The notes under the pieces are model-generated. The model did not search any database, had not been told where the DNA came from, and worked only from the letters and a program-made list of their open reading frames with translations. This document shows, in pieces, positions 1-9,157 of a stretch of 26,561 nt of DNA (position 1 is its first letter; each line of letters starts with the position of its first letter). Position numbers and translations under genes: made by a program. This DNA is from a virus. The stretch is taken from the IMG/VR virus record IMGVR_UViG_3300022072_000114, positions 1-26,561 of that record. The stretch is one strand, 5' to 3'.

Positions 1-19
1 ATACTAAAAGACTTGAATT

Positions 20-430
20 ATGAAAACAATATCAATAACAATACTAATGCTTCTTTCTTTGACGATGTCAGGGCAAATGTATTTAGGGGCTTCAATAACT
101 CCAACGTTTAACAATAAACTAGGATTAAATAAATCAATAGCTACATTTTCAGTAGAATATGCAATAGATAATACTTCTTTCTTTGTTGCTGCTGCTGTAG
201 ATAAAATAAAGATTGGTTTTATTTTTGGTAATACAATCCAGTTTAGTTGTGCTTATGTTCAAAAAGTAGATAAGGAATTAACCAATAGTGTTGAGCTAGG
301 TTTTAGGTATAGAATTAGAACCAAGTTAGATGATATAGTAGAGATTGGATCTTATGTAGAATTAGATACTAAAGCAGAAACTAAATTTTTATTTATGCCT
401 ATTAGTATAGGGTTTAAAAAAATGATATAG
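20..430 (+). CDS. Secreted, possibly outer-membrane beta-barrel-like protein
   Basis: This 136-residue protein has a clear N-terminal signal peptide: a short basic start, a hydrophobic core at about residues 5-16, and a likely cut after the Ser-Gly-Gln near residue 19. The mature part alternates hydrophobic and polar residues, with Gly and aromatic residues, as in short transmembrane beta strands (about 20-30, 40-60, 63-80, 88-100, 105-115, 120-133). That suggests a small outer-membrane barrel or periplasmic beta protein, not a virion part. It lies 3 bp before the small terminase gene, at the head of the late operon. A role in altering the host envelope, such as superinfection exclusion or lysis support, is inference. 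No family is recognised. The ATG at 20 is the only start that keeps the signal peptide. Confidence 0.75.
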   Translation: MKTISITILMLLSLTMSGQMYLGASITPTFNNKLGLNKSIATFSVEYAIDNTSFFVAAAVDKIKIGFIFGNTIQFSCAYVQKVDKELTNSVELGFRYRIRTKLDDIVEIGSYVELDTKAETKFLFMPISIGFKKMI

Positions 431-433
431 CAG

Positions 434-946
434 ATGAAGGATAAGAAACATACAAAGGAATCAAAGGAAAAGATAAGTAAAGCATTAGAGGGCAATAAGA
501 ACGCAGAGGTATGGACAGAAGATGCTACGCTTGAAATGCTTGATAAAATGATAGAGTATGCCACTACTGATATAGTATGTGAGGTAATAAAGAAAACTAA
601 GACTATTCAATCAGACAATGGAGATACAACAAGCGTAGAAAAGCACACTATAACTAAAAGACCTACCACACTTTTAGCTGTTGCTTCTAAGTTTAGAATG
701 CTGTCTGATTGGTTTAATGTGATGGCTAAAAAACACTCAAATAGTGAAACTGTTTTGCGAACACTTTTAGTTTTGAAGGAAATAGTAAGAACTAACTTGA
801 TAGAAGCTACTGAAAACGGCACTATTAAAACGGCTGTAGGACTGGCTAATTTGTCACATAATCATGGATGGACCACACAAAGGACTGAAACTAATGTAGT
901 CGATGTTCTAAAAAATGTTGAAATTATAGACGATGCCGATAGCTAG
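434..946 (+). CDS. terS: Terminase small subunit
   Basis: This 170-residue protein is probably the DNA-recognition subunit of the packaging motor. Its very basic N terminus (residues 1-20, Lys-rich) runs into Gly-Asn-Lys-Asn-Ala-Glu-x-Trp-Thr, a signature often seen in phage small terminases of Bacteroidota and P22 gp3-like types. The middle and C-terminal parts are helical. It begins 3 bp after the secreted protein gene and overlaps the large terminase by 14 bp, the usual TerS-TerL arrangement, so the two are probably translationally coupled. No helix-turn-helix could be assigned with certainty; the call rests on the signature, size and position. Confidence 0.8.
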   Translation: MKDKKHTKESKEKISKALEGNKNAEVWTEDATLEMLDKMIEYATTDIVCEVIKKTKTIQSDNGDTTSVEKHTITKRPTTLLAVASKFRMLSDWFNVMAKKHSNSETVLRTLLVLKEIVRTNLIEATENGTIKTAVGLANLSHNHGWTTQRTETNVVDVLKNVEIIDDADS

Positions 947-2384
947 ACTAACATATAAAACAAACCCAATATATTCAAAGTACGTGCCTGATTACAAAGG
1001 TAGGTACTTGTTTTATTTTGGTGGTGGTGGTAGTGGCAAGAGTGTAGATATGTATTACAGGATAGTAAAACGCATATTAACAGAGCATGACGGCAACCAT
1101 AAAATATTAGTTCTTAGAAAGGTAGCAACAAGTATTAGTAAGTCTATTTGGGATGGTATAATAAAGATAATAAAAGGGTTTGGACTCTGGTCAATGTTCA
1201 AAGTTAATAAAGTAGAAAGGACACTTGAATATAAAGTAAATGGCAACGTTATCTTTATGATGGGGCTTGATAATGAGGAAAAGATTAAGTCTTTAGAAGG
1301 TGTTACGTCTATCTATGTTGAAGAGGTTACAGAGTTTTCAGAGTCGGAGTGGTTGCAGTTGATAATTAGGCTTAGAGGTCATTCTGTTTACCCTAAGCAA
1401 TTAGTAGCTGCATTCAATCCAATTGATGCCGAACATTGGGTAGCTAAATATGTAGAGCCACAACTAAAAGGAGAAGCCCACATGCCGTCTAATATCTTTG
1501 ATTTAAAGTATTTAGATAAGAATGTTTGGGAGTTCAAACAAGAGGTTAAATACATTGATTTTTACGATATAGAACAAACCGAAATAATTACTACAAGAGT
1601 AATTAATACAACATACAAGCATAATCGTTTTTTAGATGGTGGCTATATTGCATCATTAAATCTAATGTCTAGTTTATCGTCAAGTCATTACGATGTCTAT
1701 ACTTTAGGGCGTTGGGGGCAGATAATAGATGGTAATGCTTTTATACATAAGTATTCAGAAGCAAAGCACGTTAAATCTAATGTAAAAGTAAACGATAAAT
1801 TACCACTACATTATTCAGTAGATTTTAATGTCGAGCCCTACATGTCTGGTTTAGTTTTCCAATTAGAATATATTGAAAATGGGTTTTGGAATGGGTACGA
1901 AAACTACTATCAGTTATCGGTAATAGATGAAATGGCTATGACACACCCCAGGAACGATTCTAGGAGTTTAGGCGAGGAGTTGGGGAATAGGTTTGATTTA
2001 TCAAATGGGGTGTTCTTGTATGGCGATGCTAGTGGTAATCATAGGAACGGCACACGTGATGTTAAGACATTGTTTATGGACTTAAAAGAGGGATTAGATG
2101 CAATACCTATTGAACGAATACCAAAATCAAATCCTAAGTATGCCAACATAGCAAAAGGTTCTTTGGGTAGGGCTAACTTTATAAACCTCCTATTTAGCGG
2201 TCTAATACCTGTTAGAATTAAAATACATGAAGATTGCAAAGAATTAAGGAAGGACTTAAAATATTGTGTGCAAGGTTCAAACGGGGAGATGAACAAGAAA
2301 AAAAGAGATGGTCATCACTTAGACGCATTTACTTATTTTGTATGTCATCCCACTACATTAGGTTTTTTAGCTAAAAAACGTTAA
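933..2384 (+). CDS. terL: Terminase large subunit
   Basis: This 483-residue protein is the ATPase-nuclease that pumps DNA into the prohead and cuts the concatemer. The Walker A motif GGGGSGKS is at residues 30-37. The Walker B segment IYVEE ends at about residues 130-131, followed by TEF. The C-terminal RNase H-like nuclease shows three acidic positions in the expected order: D297 (in SVDFN), D365 (in YGDAS) and D464 (in HHLDAF). This fits the Terminase_6/PBSX-like families, and the length is complete. The start overlaps terS by 14 bp. Its stop codon lies inside a candidate promoter element for the portal gene. Confidence 0.95.
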   Translation: MPIARLTYKTNPIYSKYVPDYKGRYLFYFGGGGSGKSVDMYYRIVKRILTEHDGNHKILVLRKVATSISKSIWDGIIKIIKGFGLWSMFKVNKVERTLEYKVNGNVIFMMGLDNEEKIKSLEGVTSIYVEEVTEFSESEWLQLIIRLRGHSVYPKQLVAAFNPIDAEHWVAKYVEPQLKGEAHMPSNIFDLKYLDKNVWEFKQEVKYIDFYDIEQTEIITTRVINTTYKHNRFLDGGYIASLNLMSSLSSSHYDVYTLGRWGQIIDGNAFIHKYSEAKHVKSNVKVNDKLPLHYSVDFNVEPYMSGLVFQLEYIENGFWNGYENYYQLSVIDEMAMTHPRNDSRSLGEELGNRFDLSNGVFLYGDASGNHRNGTRDVKTLFMDLKEGLDAIPIERIPKSNPKYANIAKGSLGRANFINLLFSGLIPVRIKIHEDCKELRKDLKYCVQGSNGEMNKKKRDGHHLDAFTYFVCHPTTLGFLAKKR

Positions 2385-2389
2385 ATTTG
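2382..2389 (+). promoter_or_regulatory. Candidate Bacteroidota -7 promoter element before the portal gene
   Basis: TAAATTTG fits the Bacteroidota -7 consensus TAnnTTTG and overlaps the stop codon of the large terminase. The portal ATG is 17 bp downstream, leaving room for a short leader. The upstream -33 element is poor: about 20 bp upstream there is TTAGG rather than TTTG. It may add transcription inside the late operon, but a chance match in AT-rich DNA is possible. Confidence 0.35.
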
Positions 2390-2406
2390 TATAAATATAA
2401 TAACTG

Positions 2407-4197
2407 ATGCAAGAGATAACAAAAAGAGTAATACTAGGACAAAGACACGCTAACTATACGAGGACTGTAGAAGTTATGAATAGTTACAACATGTATGCTT
2501 TTGGTATTGGAATAGATAAGCTAATTACTAGCCTAAGGAAACAAGAAACAAAAGAGGAAAAAGAACAAAGGGTAAGGCTTACACAATTTAGAACAGGTGC
2601 AGAAGTAGCAAGAAACGCTAATCAAATAAAGCGTGTATTTAGAGCAGATAAACAAAAGTTCGAGTATTCATCTAAAGAAGAAGTTACAAAGGCTATATCT
2701 GTATATACTAATCAACTAGGCAGTAATGGCGAACAGTTACTAGATTACATAGAAAGCGAATCATTACTACAAAATACTATTGATCCTAATAGTGTAACTT
2801 GGATTAAGTATTACAACAACCCACAAGGCGATGATAGTTTTAATCCTTCTTTGTTTAGTTCAAAAAATGTATATTGGATTAACAAAAATAAAGGTGCAAT
2901 AATAGAAGCTGTTTTATTCAATCTAGATTCTGTTTCGTACTTCAAAGAAAAGAAACTACTAGCTAAAGATGTTCCAGTTTATTATACTTTTGAGTCAAAC
3001 GGATTGTATTACGTTACTTTTGAGTTAATAAAAGATATATTAGATAATTCTAACTACTACGAGGCTTACAACTTTGAACAGGCTGTATCTTCTGAAATGA
3101 TAGAAGAGAAGATATACTATACTTTTGCGTATGAGAATCCTTTAGACTTTTTACCTTTACATCAGTACGGCTATATTAAAGACCCTATTACAAATAACAC
3201 GTCTTTTGTATCATATTGGCACAATGCTATGCCTAACTATAAAGAGTTAGTAGATTTAGGCAGTATGAAGGATATAACAACATTTTTGCACACGTTCCCA
3301 ATGCGATACGAGTATTACCAACCATGTGACTATGTAGATATACACAGCGGTAATCAATGTAAGGGTGGTACGCTACAGCCAAGCGGTAACAGTTGCCACG
3401 TTTGCAAAGGGACAGGAGGGAAGACAATGACAAGCGGTCAAAGTGTTATACAGTTGGCTATTAAAGATGGAGAAAACAATATTAAACCGTCTGATTTAGC
3501 AGCATATTCTACTCCACCAATTGAGATTTTAAAGGTACAGATTGAAGAACTTGATAAAATGAGCGGTAAAATATCTAAAACTATTTTTGGTGTGGACTTA
3601 AACACTAAGTCTAATGTAGCCGTAACAGCAACAGAGAATCAAAACTACTATGATACGGCTTATGATGTTCTATACGACTTTACACAAAGCCCTGTAGCTG
3701 CTTTTGACTTCTTTATAAGAGTAATAGCAGACACTAAAGACATAAAAGATGTTGCCCCTAGACTAGTGTACACGAATAACTATAATTTAGAAACAGAAGC
3801 GGATTTACTAATGCTTAGAAAGGTAGCTACAGATGCTAATGCGAATCCTGAGACGCTTGAGAGCATAGATAAACGTATTTTATTAAAGCAAAATAAGCAC
3901 AATACGGCATTTATGAAAGTACACGATGTTATGCGTAAATTCTTGCCGTTTTCATCTGTAGATAATGAGTTAAAATCTAGCATTATTCAATCATTACCAA
4001 GTAAGAGCCTACAGCGAACATTAGCTTTAAACTTTAGCCAAATTACCAACGATATTAGGTTTAAATATCCTATGTTTACTTTAAAACCACACGAAGAACA
4101 AAAGAAAATAGTGGACGAGGTTACGCAAATTTACATCGATTTAGCTCTAGAATCGGAATCTATAGTAGAATCTATTGATAGGTCAGAAATAGAATAA
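2407..4197 (+). CDS. Portal protein with zinc-ribbon-like insert
   Basis: This 596-residue protein sits between the large terminase and the head morphogenesis gene, where the portal is expected. Portals form the dodecameric vertex ring that DNA passes through. The length and alternating alpha/beta character fit a portal, but no unambiguous portal motif was found by eye, so the call leans on gene order. An unusual part is a four-cysteine segment at about residues 307-333 with spacing C-x10-C-x11-C-x2-C followed by KGTGG. It resembles a zinc ribbon or a DnaJ-type CxxCxGxG half-site. A helical stretch with TATENQNYYD at about residues 400-410 follows. The C-terminal 100 residues are helical and charged. 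The stop is 1 bp before the next gene. Confidence 0.75.
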   Translation: MQEITKRVILGQRHANYTRTVEVMNSYNMYAFGIGIDKLITSLRKQETKEEKEQRVRLTQFRTGAEVARNANQIKRVFRADKQKFEYSSKEEVTKAISVYTNQLGSNGEQLLDYIESESLLQNTIDPNSVTWIKYYNNPQGDDSFNPSLFSSKNVYWINKNKGAIIEAVLFNLDSVSYFKEKKLLAKDVPVYYTFESNGLYYVTFELIKDILDNSNYYEAYNFEQAVSSEMIEEKIYYTFAYENPLDFLPLHQYGYIKDPITNNTSFVSYWHNAMPNYKELVDLGSMKDITTFLHTFPMRYEYYQPCDYVDIHSGNQCKGGTLQPSGNSCHVCKGTGGKTMTSGQSVIQLAIKDGENNIKPSDLAAYSTPPIEILKVQIEELDKMSGKISKTIFGVDLNTKSNVAVTATENQNYYDTAYDVLYDFTQSPVAAFDFFIRVIADTKDIKDVAPRLVYTNNYNLETEADLLMLRKVATDANANPETLESIDKRILLKQNKHNTAFMKVHDVMRKFLPFSSVDNELKSSIIQSLPSKSLQRTLALNFSQITNDIRFKYPMFTLKPHEEQKKIVDEVTQIYIDLALESESIVESIDRSEIE

Positions 4198-4198
4198 G

Positions 4199-5068
4199 AT
4201 GGCATTACCTACTATAACAGAGCTAAAGAAAAAAGGAGCTAAAAGGACTAAGCAGATTCTAGCAAACGAAAAAGGGCTAATGAAACGCTCTTTAATTGCT
4301 CAAAAACGCCTTAATGCTTTTATGTTAAATACTTTTGTACCTTCCTTAGATATAGACGACAATGGCAACATAAAAAACAGCACTAAGAACTTAAAAAAAA
4401 TAGCAAGTCCTGTTAAGTTAAAGAAATTCATTAGGGATAATATAGATAAGGACTTAGCAAAGTATTATCTAAAGTCATTCTTAGGGCTTGAAAAATTAAC
4501 AGGTGGCTACTTTAATACATTAGGGGCTAAAGCTGCTACAAGTGATGCAATATTTAATCGTGCTCAAATATCTTCTACATCATTTGTTAATGAAATATTT
4601 GATAATACAGAGATACAAAAGCAGCTACAAAGTACGCTAAGGAACGCCGTAACAGCTACAACGAGTGTAACAGAGATACAAACAGTATTAAGCGACCAAA
4701 TAAAAGGCGTAGAGGGCAAAATGGGGCTAATAGAGGGCTATCAATACAGAAATGGGATAGAAGAGTTCCAAACCTATAGCCGTGCATTAGACGAGCAATT
4801 TAGTAAGGCGTTGAAATTGAATTACGCTATATATGCAGGTACTGAAATAAAAACAACACGACATTTTTGCGATAGTCGTATAAATAATGTGTATAATAGA
4901 GAAACGATTAATAGTTGGGAGGACTTAGATTTCCAAGGCAAAAAGAAGAATCACATAATGGTTATTGATCTAGGTGGTTATAATTGTAGGCATGATTTGA
5001 ACTGGATAACGTACGAACTTGCAAAAAGAATAGATAAGACAATAGAAAAGAGTAAATTTGATAAATAA
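4199..5068 (+). CDS. Phage head morphogenesis protein (SPP1 gp7 / Mu gpF type)
   Basis: This 289-residue protein acts in prohead assembly and is often a minor capsid protein bound to the portal. The diagnostic C-terminal domain is clear: HFCDSR from residue 222, then N-x-x-Y-x-R-E-x-I-x-x-W, and DLGGYNCRH with its Cys at residue 263. These conserved His/Cys/Arg positions define the family. The N-terminal 200 residues are mostly helical. It follows the portal gene by 1 bp and the next ATG touches its stop, so it is part of the head operon. Some family members act as ejected minor proteins, which cannot be decided here. Confidence 0.88.
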   Translation: MALPTITELKKKGAKRTKQILANEKGLMKRSLIAQKRLNAFMLNTFVPSLDIDDNGNIKNSTKNLKKIASPVKLKKFIRDNIDKDLAKYYLKSFLGLEKLTGGYFNTLGAKAATSDAIFNRAQISSTSFVNEIFDNTEIQKQLQSTLRNAVTATTSVTEIQTVLSDQIKGVEGKMGLIEGYQYRNGIEEFQTYSRALDEQFSKALKLNYAIYAGTEIKTTRHFCDSRINNVYNRETINSWEDLDFQGKKKNHIMVIDLGGYNCRHDLNWITYELAKRIDKTIEKSKFDK

Positions 5069-6832
5069 ATGAACACAAGTCAATACATATTTAAGCTAAA
5101 TGGTCAGCTATACAGCCCTTATAATATAGGAGATATTAAGATAGCTACTAATTTAGTAACCGACAACGGAGCATATCAACACGTAAAAGAGTTGTCTGGC
5201 GATTTAGTGTTTAGATTTGATGCCTACGATTTTATTTTACTGCATGGAGAATGTCAAAAAATAACCTTCCAAATTATAGAGAAGTGTGGACGTATCGAAA
5301 TGCCTATTTATGATGGCTATTTTACTTATTCTATTGGCGAAGATGACAAAGTAAATAAGACCTTTACTGTTAGCCCCAAAGCAGACACTTTATATCAATG
5401 CTTGATTGATTCTATTGATAGAGAGTTTAACTTATTACAAACCCCTAATATTGTTAGTTCTGATTATGCAGCCGTACCAGAATTAGTCTTTGATGTTGGT
5501 GGCATAAATGATAAATCTAAACCATTTTTTGGTGCTTATTTGAATTGTGGTAATTCGGCTAGTACGCCCCTATTTGCAATTAGTGTATTTGCTTATGAAA
5601 AAGTATCTACATATTGTCAAGCAGGAGAACCACAACCACCAGACGGCACAGGTTGGGAGTTGTTTTATAATAGATGTAATCAAGGCATAGCGGATTGGGT
5701 AAGACGTGCGGATGCTTTAGATTCTATCCCTTGTGTGGCTGCTGCTTGGTCGTTTCAATTATCCCCTGCTCCACCAGCGATTACAGCAGACAATCAAAAT
5801 TGGGTTTTAGTTAAATCTACAGTTTTGTCAGGCATAGCTAATTACTTATGGTTCGATTATAATAGAGCGGTAGAAGCTTATGGAGGCAATGTAACCTTTG
5901 GTAATGGTCGTAATTTAGATGAAGTAATAGATTATGGTCTTAATCAAGTTTGCCCAGATTTAGATGTACAAAGTAGGTTTTTAAGAAGGGATACAAACCC
6001 TGTAACTGGTAACAATCCAAGTAGTACAAAGGGCATCCAATTGCATTCTATTAGTGATGTAAGAAGCCCAACCGCTAGTTTACCTGCTACAGTAGAAACG
6101 ACAACATTATCAACTATATTAAAGGAAATAATACAAGGTAAATTAAACTGTTATTGGACCATAGATGAAGGTACAAAAAGGCTAATAATTGAACATTACA
6201 AAGACTTATTAACAGGTAATCCTATTGATTTAACGGCTATAGATGGTGGTAAATGGATAGAGAATAAAAACAAGGTTACTTTTGATAATTCAGATATACC
6301 ATTAAGTGAATCATTTGATAGTCTAGAAAAGGATATAGATTTCAAAGGTGTACCTATTGAGTATAACGGCAACCCATGTGCAAATGGTGTAAAAAACTAT
6401 AGTTCGTCAAATATATTTACTGATATACAAACTATCTTTAATAATCCAGATGAATTTGGAAACGATGGTATTTGCTTAATGCTTCCTAATAGTTTAGCTC
6501 CTATTGAGAGTGTAAACCCAAGCGGTTCACAGTCAGAAAAGGGCAAAATAAGCGGAGTATTCAAACCAAATGCACCTTTGGCAATGGCTAACCTACAAGA
6601 TAAGTTTTGGAAGTTTTACAGGCCATTTAAAAACGGCTATATGAACTTTGTAAACACAGAGTTTGAGCAAAAACAAAAGAAGGAAAACGAATCAATTACT
6701 TATCCTGTTTGTTGTTATAGTAGCTTTAGCCCTTATAGTAAGTTTATAACTAATTATACAGATTCAGGGCGTTTGGTTTCTTCTGAATTTGACTTGCAAA
6801 CAAGAAATATAACTATTAATTTAATCTATTAG
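5069..6832 (+). CDS. Large structural protein, possible tail hub/baseplate component
   Basis: This 587-residue, beta-rich protein has no signal peptide or membrane segment and no motif recognised for certain. The N-terminal 110 residues look like paired beta domains (FRFDAYDF, then YDGYFTYSI). The end, FDLQTRNITINLIY, is a strand-rich closing segment like those of tail hub or distal tail proteins of Bacteroidota phages; that comparison is from memory and weak. It has scattered cysteines, including a C-C pair near residue 552. It starts directly after the head morphogenesis stop and is followed 1 bp later by another small structural gene. If it is a hub, its place in the head region is unusual. 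Confidence 0.6.
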   Translation: MNTSQYIFKLNGQLYSPYNIGDIKIATNLVTDNGAYQHVKELSGDLVFRFDAYDFILLHGECQKITFQIIEKCGRIEMPIYDGYFTYSIGEDDKVNKTFTVSPKADTLYQCLIDSIDREFNLLQTPNIVSSDYAAVPELVFDVGGINDKSKPFFGAYLNCGNSASTPLFAISVFAYEKVSTYCQAGEPQPPDGTGWELFYNRCNQGIADWVRRADALDSIPCVAAAWSFQLSPAPPAITADNQNWVLVKSTVLSGIANYLWFDYNRAVEAYGGNVTFGNGRNLDEVIDYGLNQVCPDLDVQSRFLRRDTNPVTGNNPSSTKGIQLHSISDVRSPTASLPATVETTTLSTILKEIIQGKLNCYWTIDEGTKRLIIEHYKDLLTGNPIDLTAIDGGKWIENKNKVTFDNSDIPLSESFDSLEKDIDFKGVPIEYNGNPCANGVKNYSSSNIFTDIQTIFNNPDEFGNDGICLMLPNSLAPIESVNPSGSQSEKGKISGVFKPNAPLAMANLQDKFWKFYRPFKNGYMNFVNTEFEQKQKKENESITYPVCCYSSFSPYSKFITNYTDSGRLVSSEFDLQTRNITINLIY

Positions 6833-6833
6833 A

Positions 6834-7265
6834 ATGTTTTATATAAATCAAGGTACTAAAGAAAATAGCGGTAGTGGTTATCCTGTATGTGATTCCCCTA
6901 CTAAGTTGTTTTCTGCTAGAAAAAGTAATAAAAATGTAGTAATGGGGTATCAAAAACTACCTATTGGTAAGATACCTTCATTTCAAATACACGTTACACA
7001 AGATACATTTGTATCTGCCCTGTTAGCTGAAACGCCTGGTGGTGGAATATTCACATCATTTACGGCTATAGCAGGTATTAATTTTACATCTAAAGCTATT
7101 GTAAAAAATGGAGTAGATTTAGTGTGTTGGTCGTTTGATGGAGATGGTTATACACACCCATCCGCTGTGGCTGGTCGTTTTGTCGTATTACTTACTTTGA
7201 GTTCTTTAGGAGAGGCTAAAATATATAATACCGAAGAGTTTTTAATGACTGATTGTTGTGAATAA
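6834..7265 (+). CDS. Small virion-associated protein of unknown function
   Basis: This 143-residue, beta-rich protein has no signal peptide or transmembrane segment. It has many Gly, Ser and Val residues, a central Gly-rich turn (ETPGGG) near residue 65, and a C terminus ending in Cys-Cys-Glu. It sits 1 bp after the large structural gene and directly before the tail-completion gene, so a virion role is likely. An immunoglobulin-like or jelly-roll fold is possible but not shown. No family is recognised. Confidence 0.6.
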   Translation: MFYINQGTKENSGSGYPVCDSPTKLFSARKSNKNVVMGYQKLPIGKIPSFQIHVTQDTFVSALLAETPGGGIFTSFTAIAGINFTSKAIVKNGVDLVCWSFDGDGYTHPSAVAGRFVVLLTLSSLGEAKIYNTEEFLMTDCCE

Positions 7266-7799
7266 ATGCCATTTACAGACCTACAAAATAGACTAGAACT
7301 TATAGCCGAAGAAATAGAAGCTACAAGGGAGCAGGAAACTGTAAAACAAGCAAATGATTTATTTGCATTGATTAGGCTTCGTATTCAAAAAACTAGACAA
7401 GATAGCACAAGCAGCGAGTTTGGTAGTTATTCTGAATCATTAGTACCGAGATGGTTTGGAGAACAAAAAGCACTATCACAAGGAGCAAGAAACACAATCA
7501 AAAAGGGTTCTTACTTTCAATCTTATGTAGACTTTAGAAAAGCAGACGGTTTACAAACAGATAGTATTGATTTTACTCGAACTGGTCAAATGTTCCAACA
7601 ATCAGGAGTTAATAATATAGAGAATACGAATTTTATAACTAAAGTGGGAATAGGAGGACAAACAGAATACGCACAAAGGTTAATAGGTTATCACAATGAA
7701 AGGTTTGGCAATATATACGAACCAACAAGCGAAGAAATACAACTAGTAATAGATGCACAAAGGGAACGAATAGAAAACATATTTAATACATTCTTATGA
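7266..7799 (+). CDS. Tail-completion/virion morphogenesis protein (P2 gpS or HK97 gp10-like)
   Basis: This 177-residue protein starts with a helical, acidic region (residues 1-45). It then has basic and aromatic segments, a central DFTRTGQM, and the late motif I-Y-E-P-T-x-E-E at about residues 155-162, before a final helix. Motifs of the type GxxxIYxPT near the C terminus are common in phage virion morphogenesis proteins that close the head-tail joint (P2 gpS, HK97 gp10). The neighbours agree: it follows head genes, precedes a neck-type gene and overlaps it by 4 bp (ATGA). The exact family is inferred. Confidence 0.65.
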   Translation: MPFTDLQNRLELIAEEIEATREQETVKQANDLFALIRLRIQKTRQDSTSSEFGSYSESLVPRWFGEQKALSQGARNTIKKGSYFQSYVDFRKADGLQTDSIDFTRTGQMFQQSGVNNIENTNFITKVGIGGQTEYAQRLIGYHNERFGNIYEPTSEEIQLVIDAQRERIENIFNTFL

Positions 7800-9157
7800 T
7801 CATACCATATTTAATTGACACTTTATTAGCTGATACAATAAAAGCGTTGCCTTTTGTTGAGCGGTATGGAGGTGTAGTCCAAACATTAACATCTAAGCAG
7901 ATAGGACAGGGTAATAAAACTAAAATAAAGAAATACCCTGTTTCTTGTTCTGTAACCGAAAAAGATTGCAATGATACTACTTTGTATAGTGAATTAGTAC
8001 CAGACCAAAGCAAAAAAAGTATTGTCTATTGGGAATTAACAAGTCCGATGCAGAGCGTAGGAGAAACGCCAAACCTAAGCCAATTCACTAAAAAAAGATT
8101 TAGGGGGACAGCTCGTTTGGTGGTGTGGTTAAACCTTCAAGAATTAGGGCATAAAGAAATAGATACTAATGTTCCTATTTGCCAAGGTGCATCATACACT
8201 GTACCTAGTGTGTTTAAAGCTATATCAAAGAATGGGAATATATTAGGTGGTCACTATGCAGGTAATAGGGTGCAAATAGAACCTAATAGAGTTATAACTG
8301 ATCTAAATAATATCTTTGGTAAATATGATTATCCTGATGACTTGAATTATTACTTATATCCTTTTACGTTTTATGCTGTAGATGTAACTTTCACAATGGA
8401 TATGTGTCTAGATAATGATTTTGAGTTCCCTATTTTTGACCCTATTAAATGTATTGATTATTCTAGTTCTACAACCCCAATACCTCCTGTTATACCGCCA
8501 ATTGTTACAACTGACTTAGTACTAGACTTAAATGCAGAAATAGGCGTAAATAGTGGGAGTCCTGCCGAAAATGAAAGAGTGTTTTTATGGTCAGATCAAA
8601 GCGGACAAAATAATGACTTTTTGCAAACGTCTGGAGTATTTAGACCTAAATATATAAATAACGGCATTAACTCTTTACCTTCTGTTTATTTTGACGTATC
8701 AAGTTTTGTGGCAAGAACAGACATGTTATTATCTACCGATGAGGCTACTTTTACAATAGTGCTAGAGCGTGTAGGAGTTCCACACGTGGGCAATGGGGCT
8801 GTAGCTTGGTTGGCAGGGGATGCCCTTTTATCGTTTGTTCAATTAAGGGAATTTATAGGACAATACCAATTTAATTTTAACAACTCTCTTACTTCTGACT
8901 TAGTTGCTGTGTCTAACAATAAGTTTATGTTTTCTTTTGTAAAAAGGGCTAATAGTGCAGACTTTTACTTAAATGATACATTAGTAAATTCAACCACTGG
9001 AACTCTATCAATGGCAGGGACTTTATACGAAATAGGGAAAGCTACATCTAATTATTTTAATGGGTATGTTGCAAGGGTTTTACTTTATGATAAAGCACTT
9101 AATAATTTAGAGATTTCAGACAATTTTGTAAACTTAAAAGATAAATACAATTTATAA
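7796..9157 (+). CDS. Neck/tail-terminator-like protein with C-terminal LamG-like lectin domain
   Basis: This 453-residue protein appears to be a fusion. Residues 1-220 form a compact alpha/beta domain whose size and position, right after the tail-completion gene, suggest a head-tail connector or tail terminator. A Ser/Thr/Pro linker (about 223-239, including TPIPPVIPP) follows. Residues 240-453 match a concanavalin A-like/LamG fold: LDLNAEIG, then WSDQSGQNNDF (265-275), a series of beta strands and a closing segment GYVARVLLYDKAL. That W-x-D-x-S-G-x-x-x-D pattern is typical of LamG-type carbohydrate-binding domains in phage and Bacteroidota surface proteins. The lectin part is the firmer call. 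A glycan-binding decoration at the neck or capsid is inferred. Confidence 0.7.
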   Translation: MIIPYLIDTLLADTIKALPFVERYGGVVQTLTSKQIGQGNKTKIKKYPVSCSVTEKDCNDTTLYSELVPDQSKKSIVYWELTSPMQSVGETPNLSQFTKKRFRGTARLVVWLNLQELGHKEIDTNVPICQGASYTVPSVFKAISKNGNILGGHYAGNRVQIEPNRVITDLNNIFGKYDYPDDLNYYLYPFTFYAVDVTFTMDMCLDNDFEFPIFDPIKCIDYSSSTTPIPPVIPPIVTTDLVLDLNAEIGVNSGSPAENERVFLWSDQSGQNNDFLQTSGVFRPKYINNGINSLPSVYFDVSSFVARTDMLLSTDEATFTIVLERVGVPHVGNGAVAWLAGDALLSFVQLREFIGQYQFNFNNSLTSDLVAVSNNKFMFSFVKRANSADFYLNDTLVNSTTGTLSMAGTLYEIGKATSNYFNGYVARVLLYDKALNNLEISDNFVNLKDKYNL

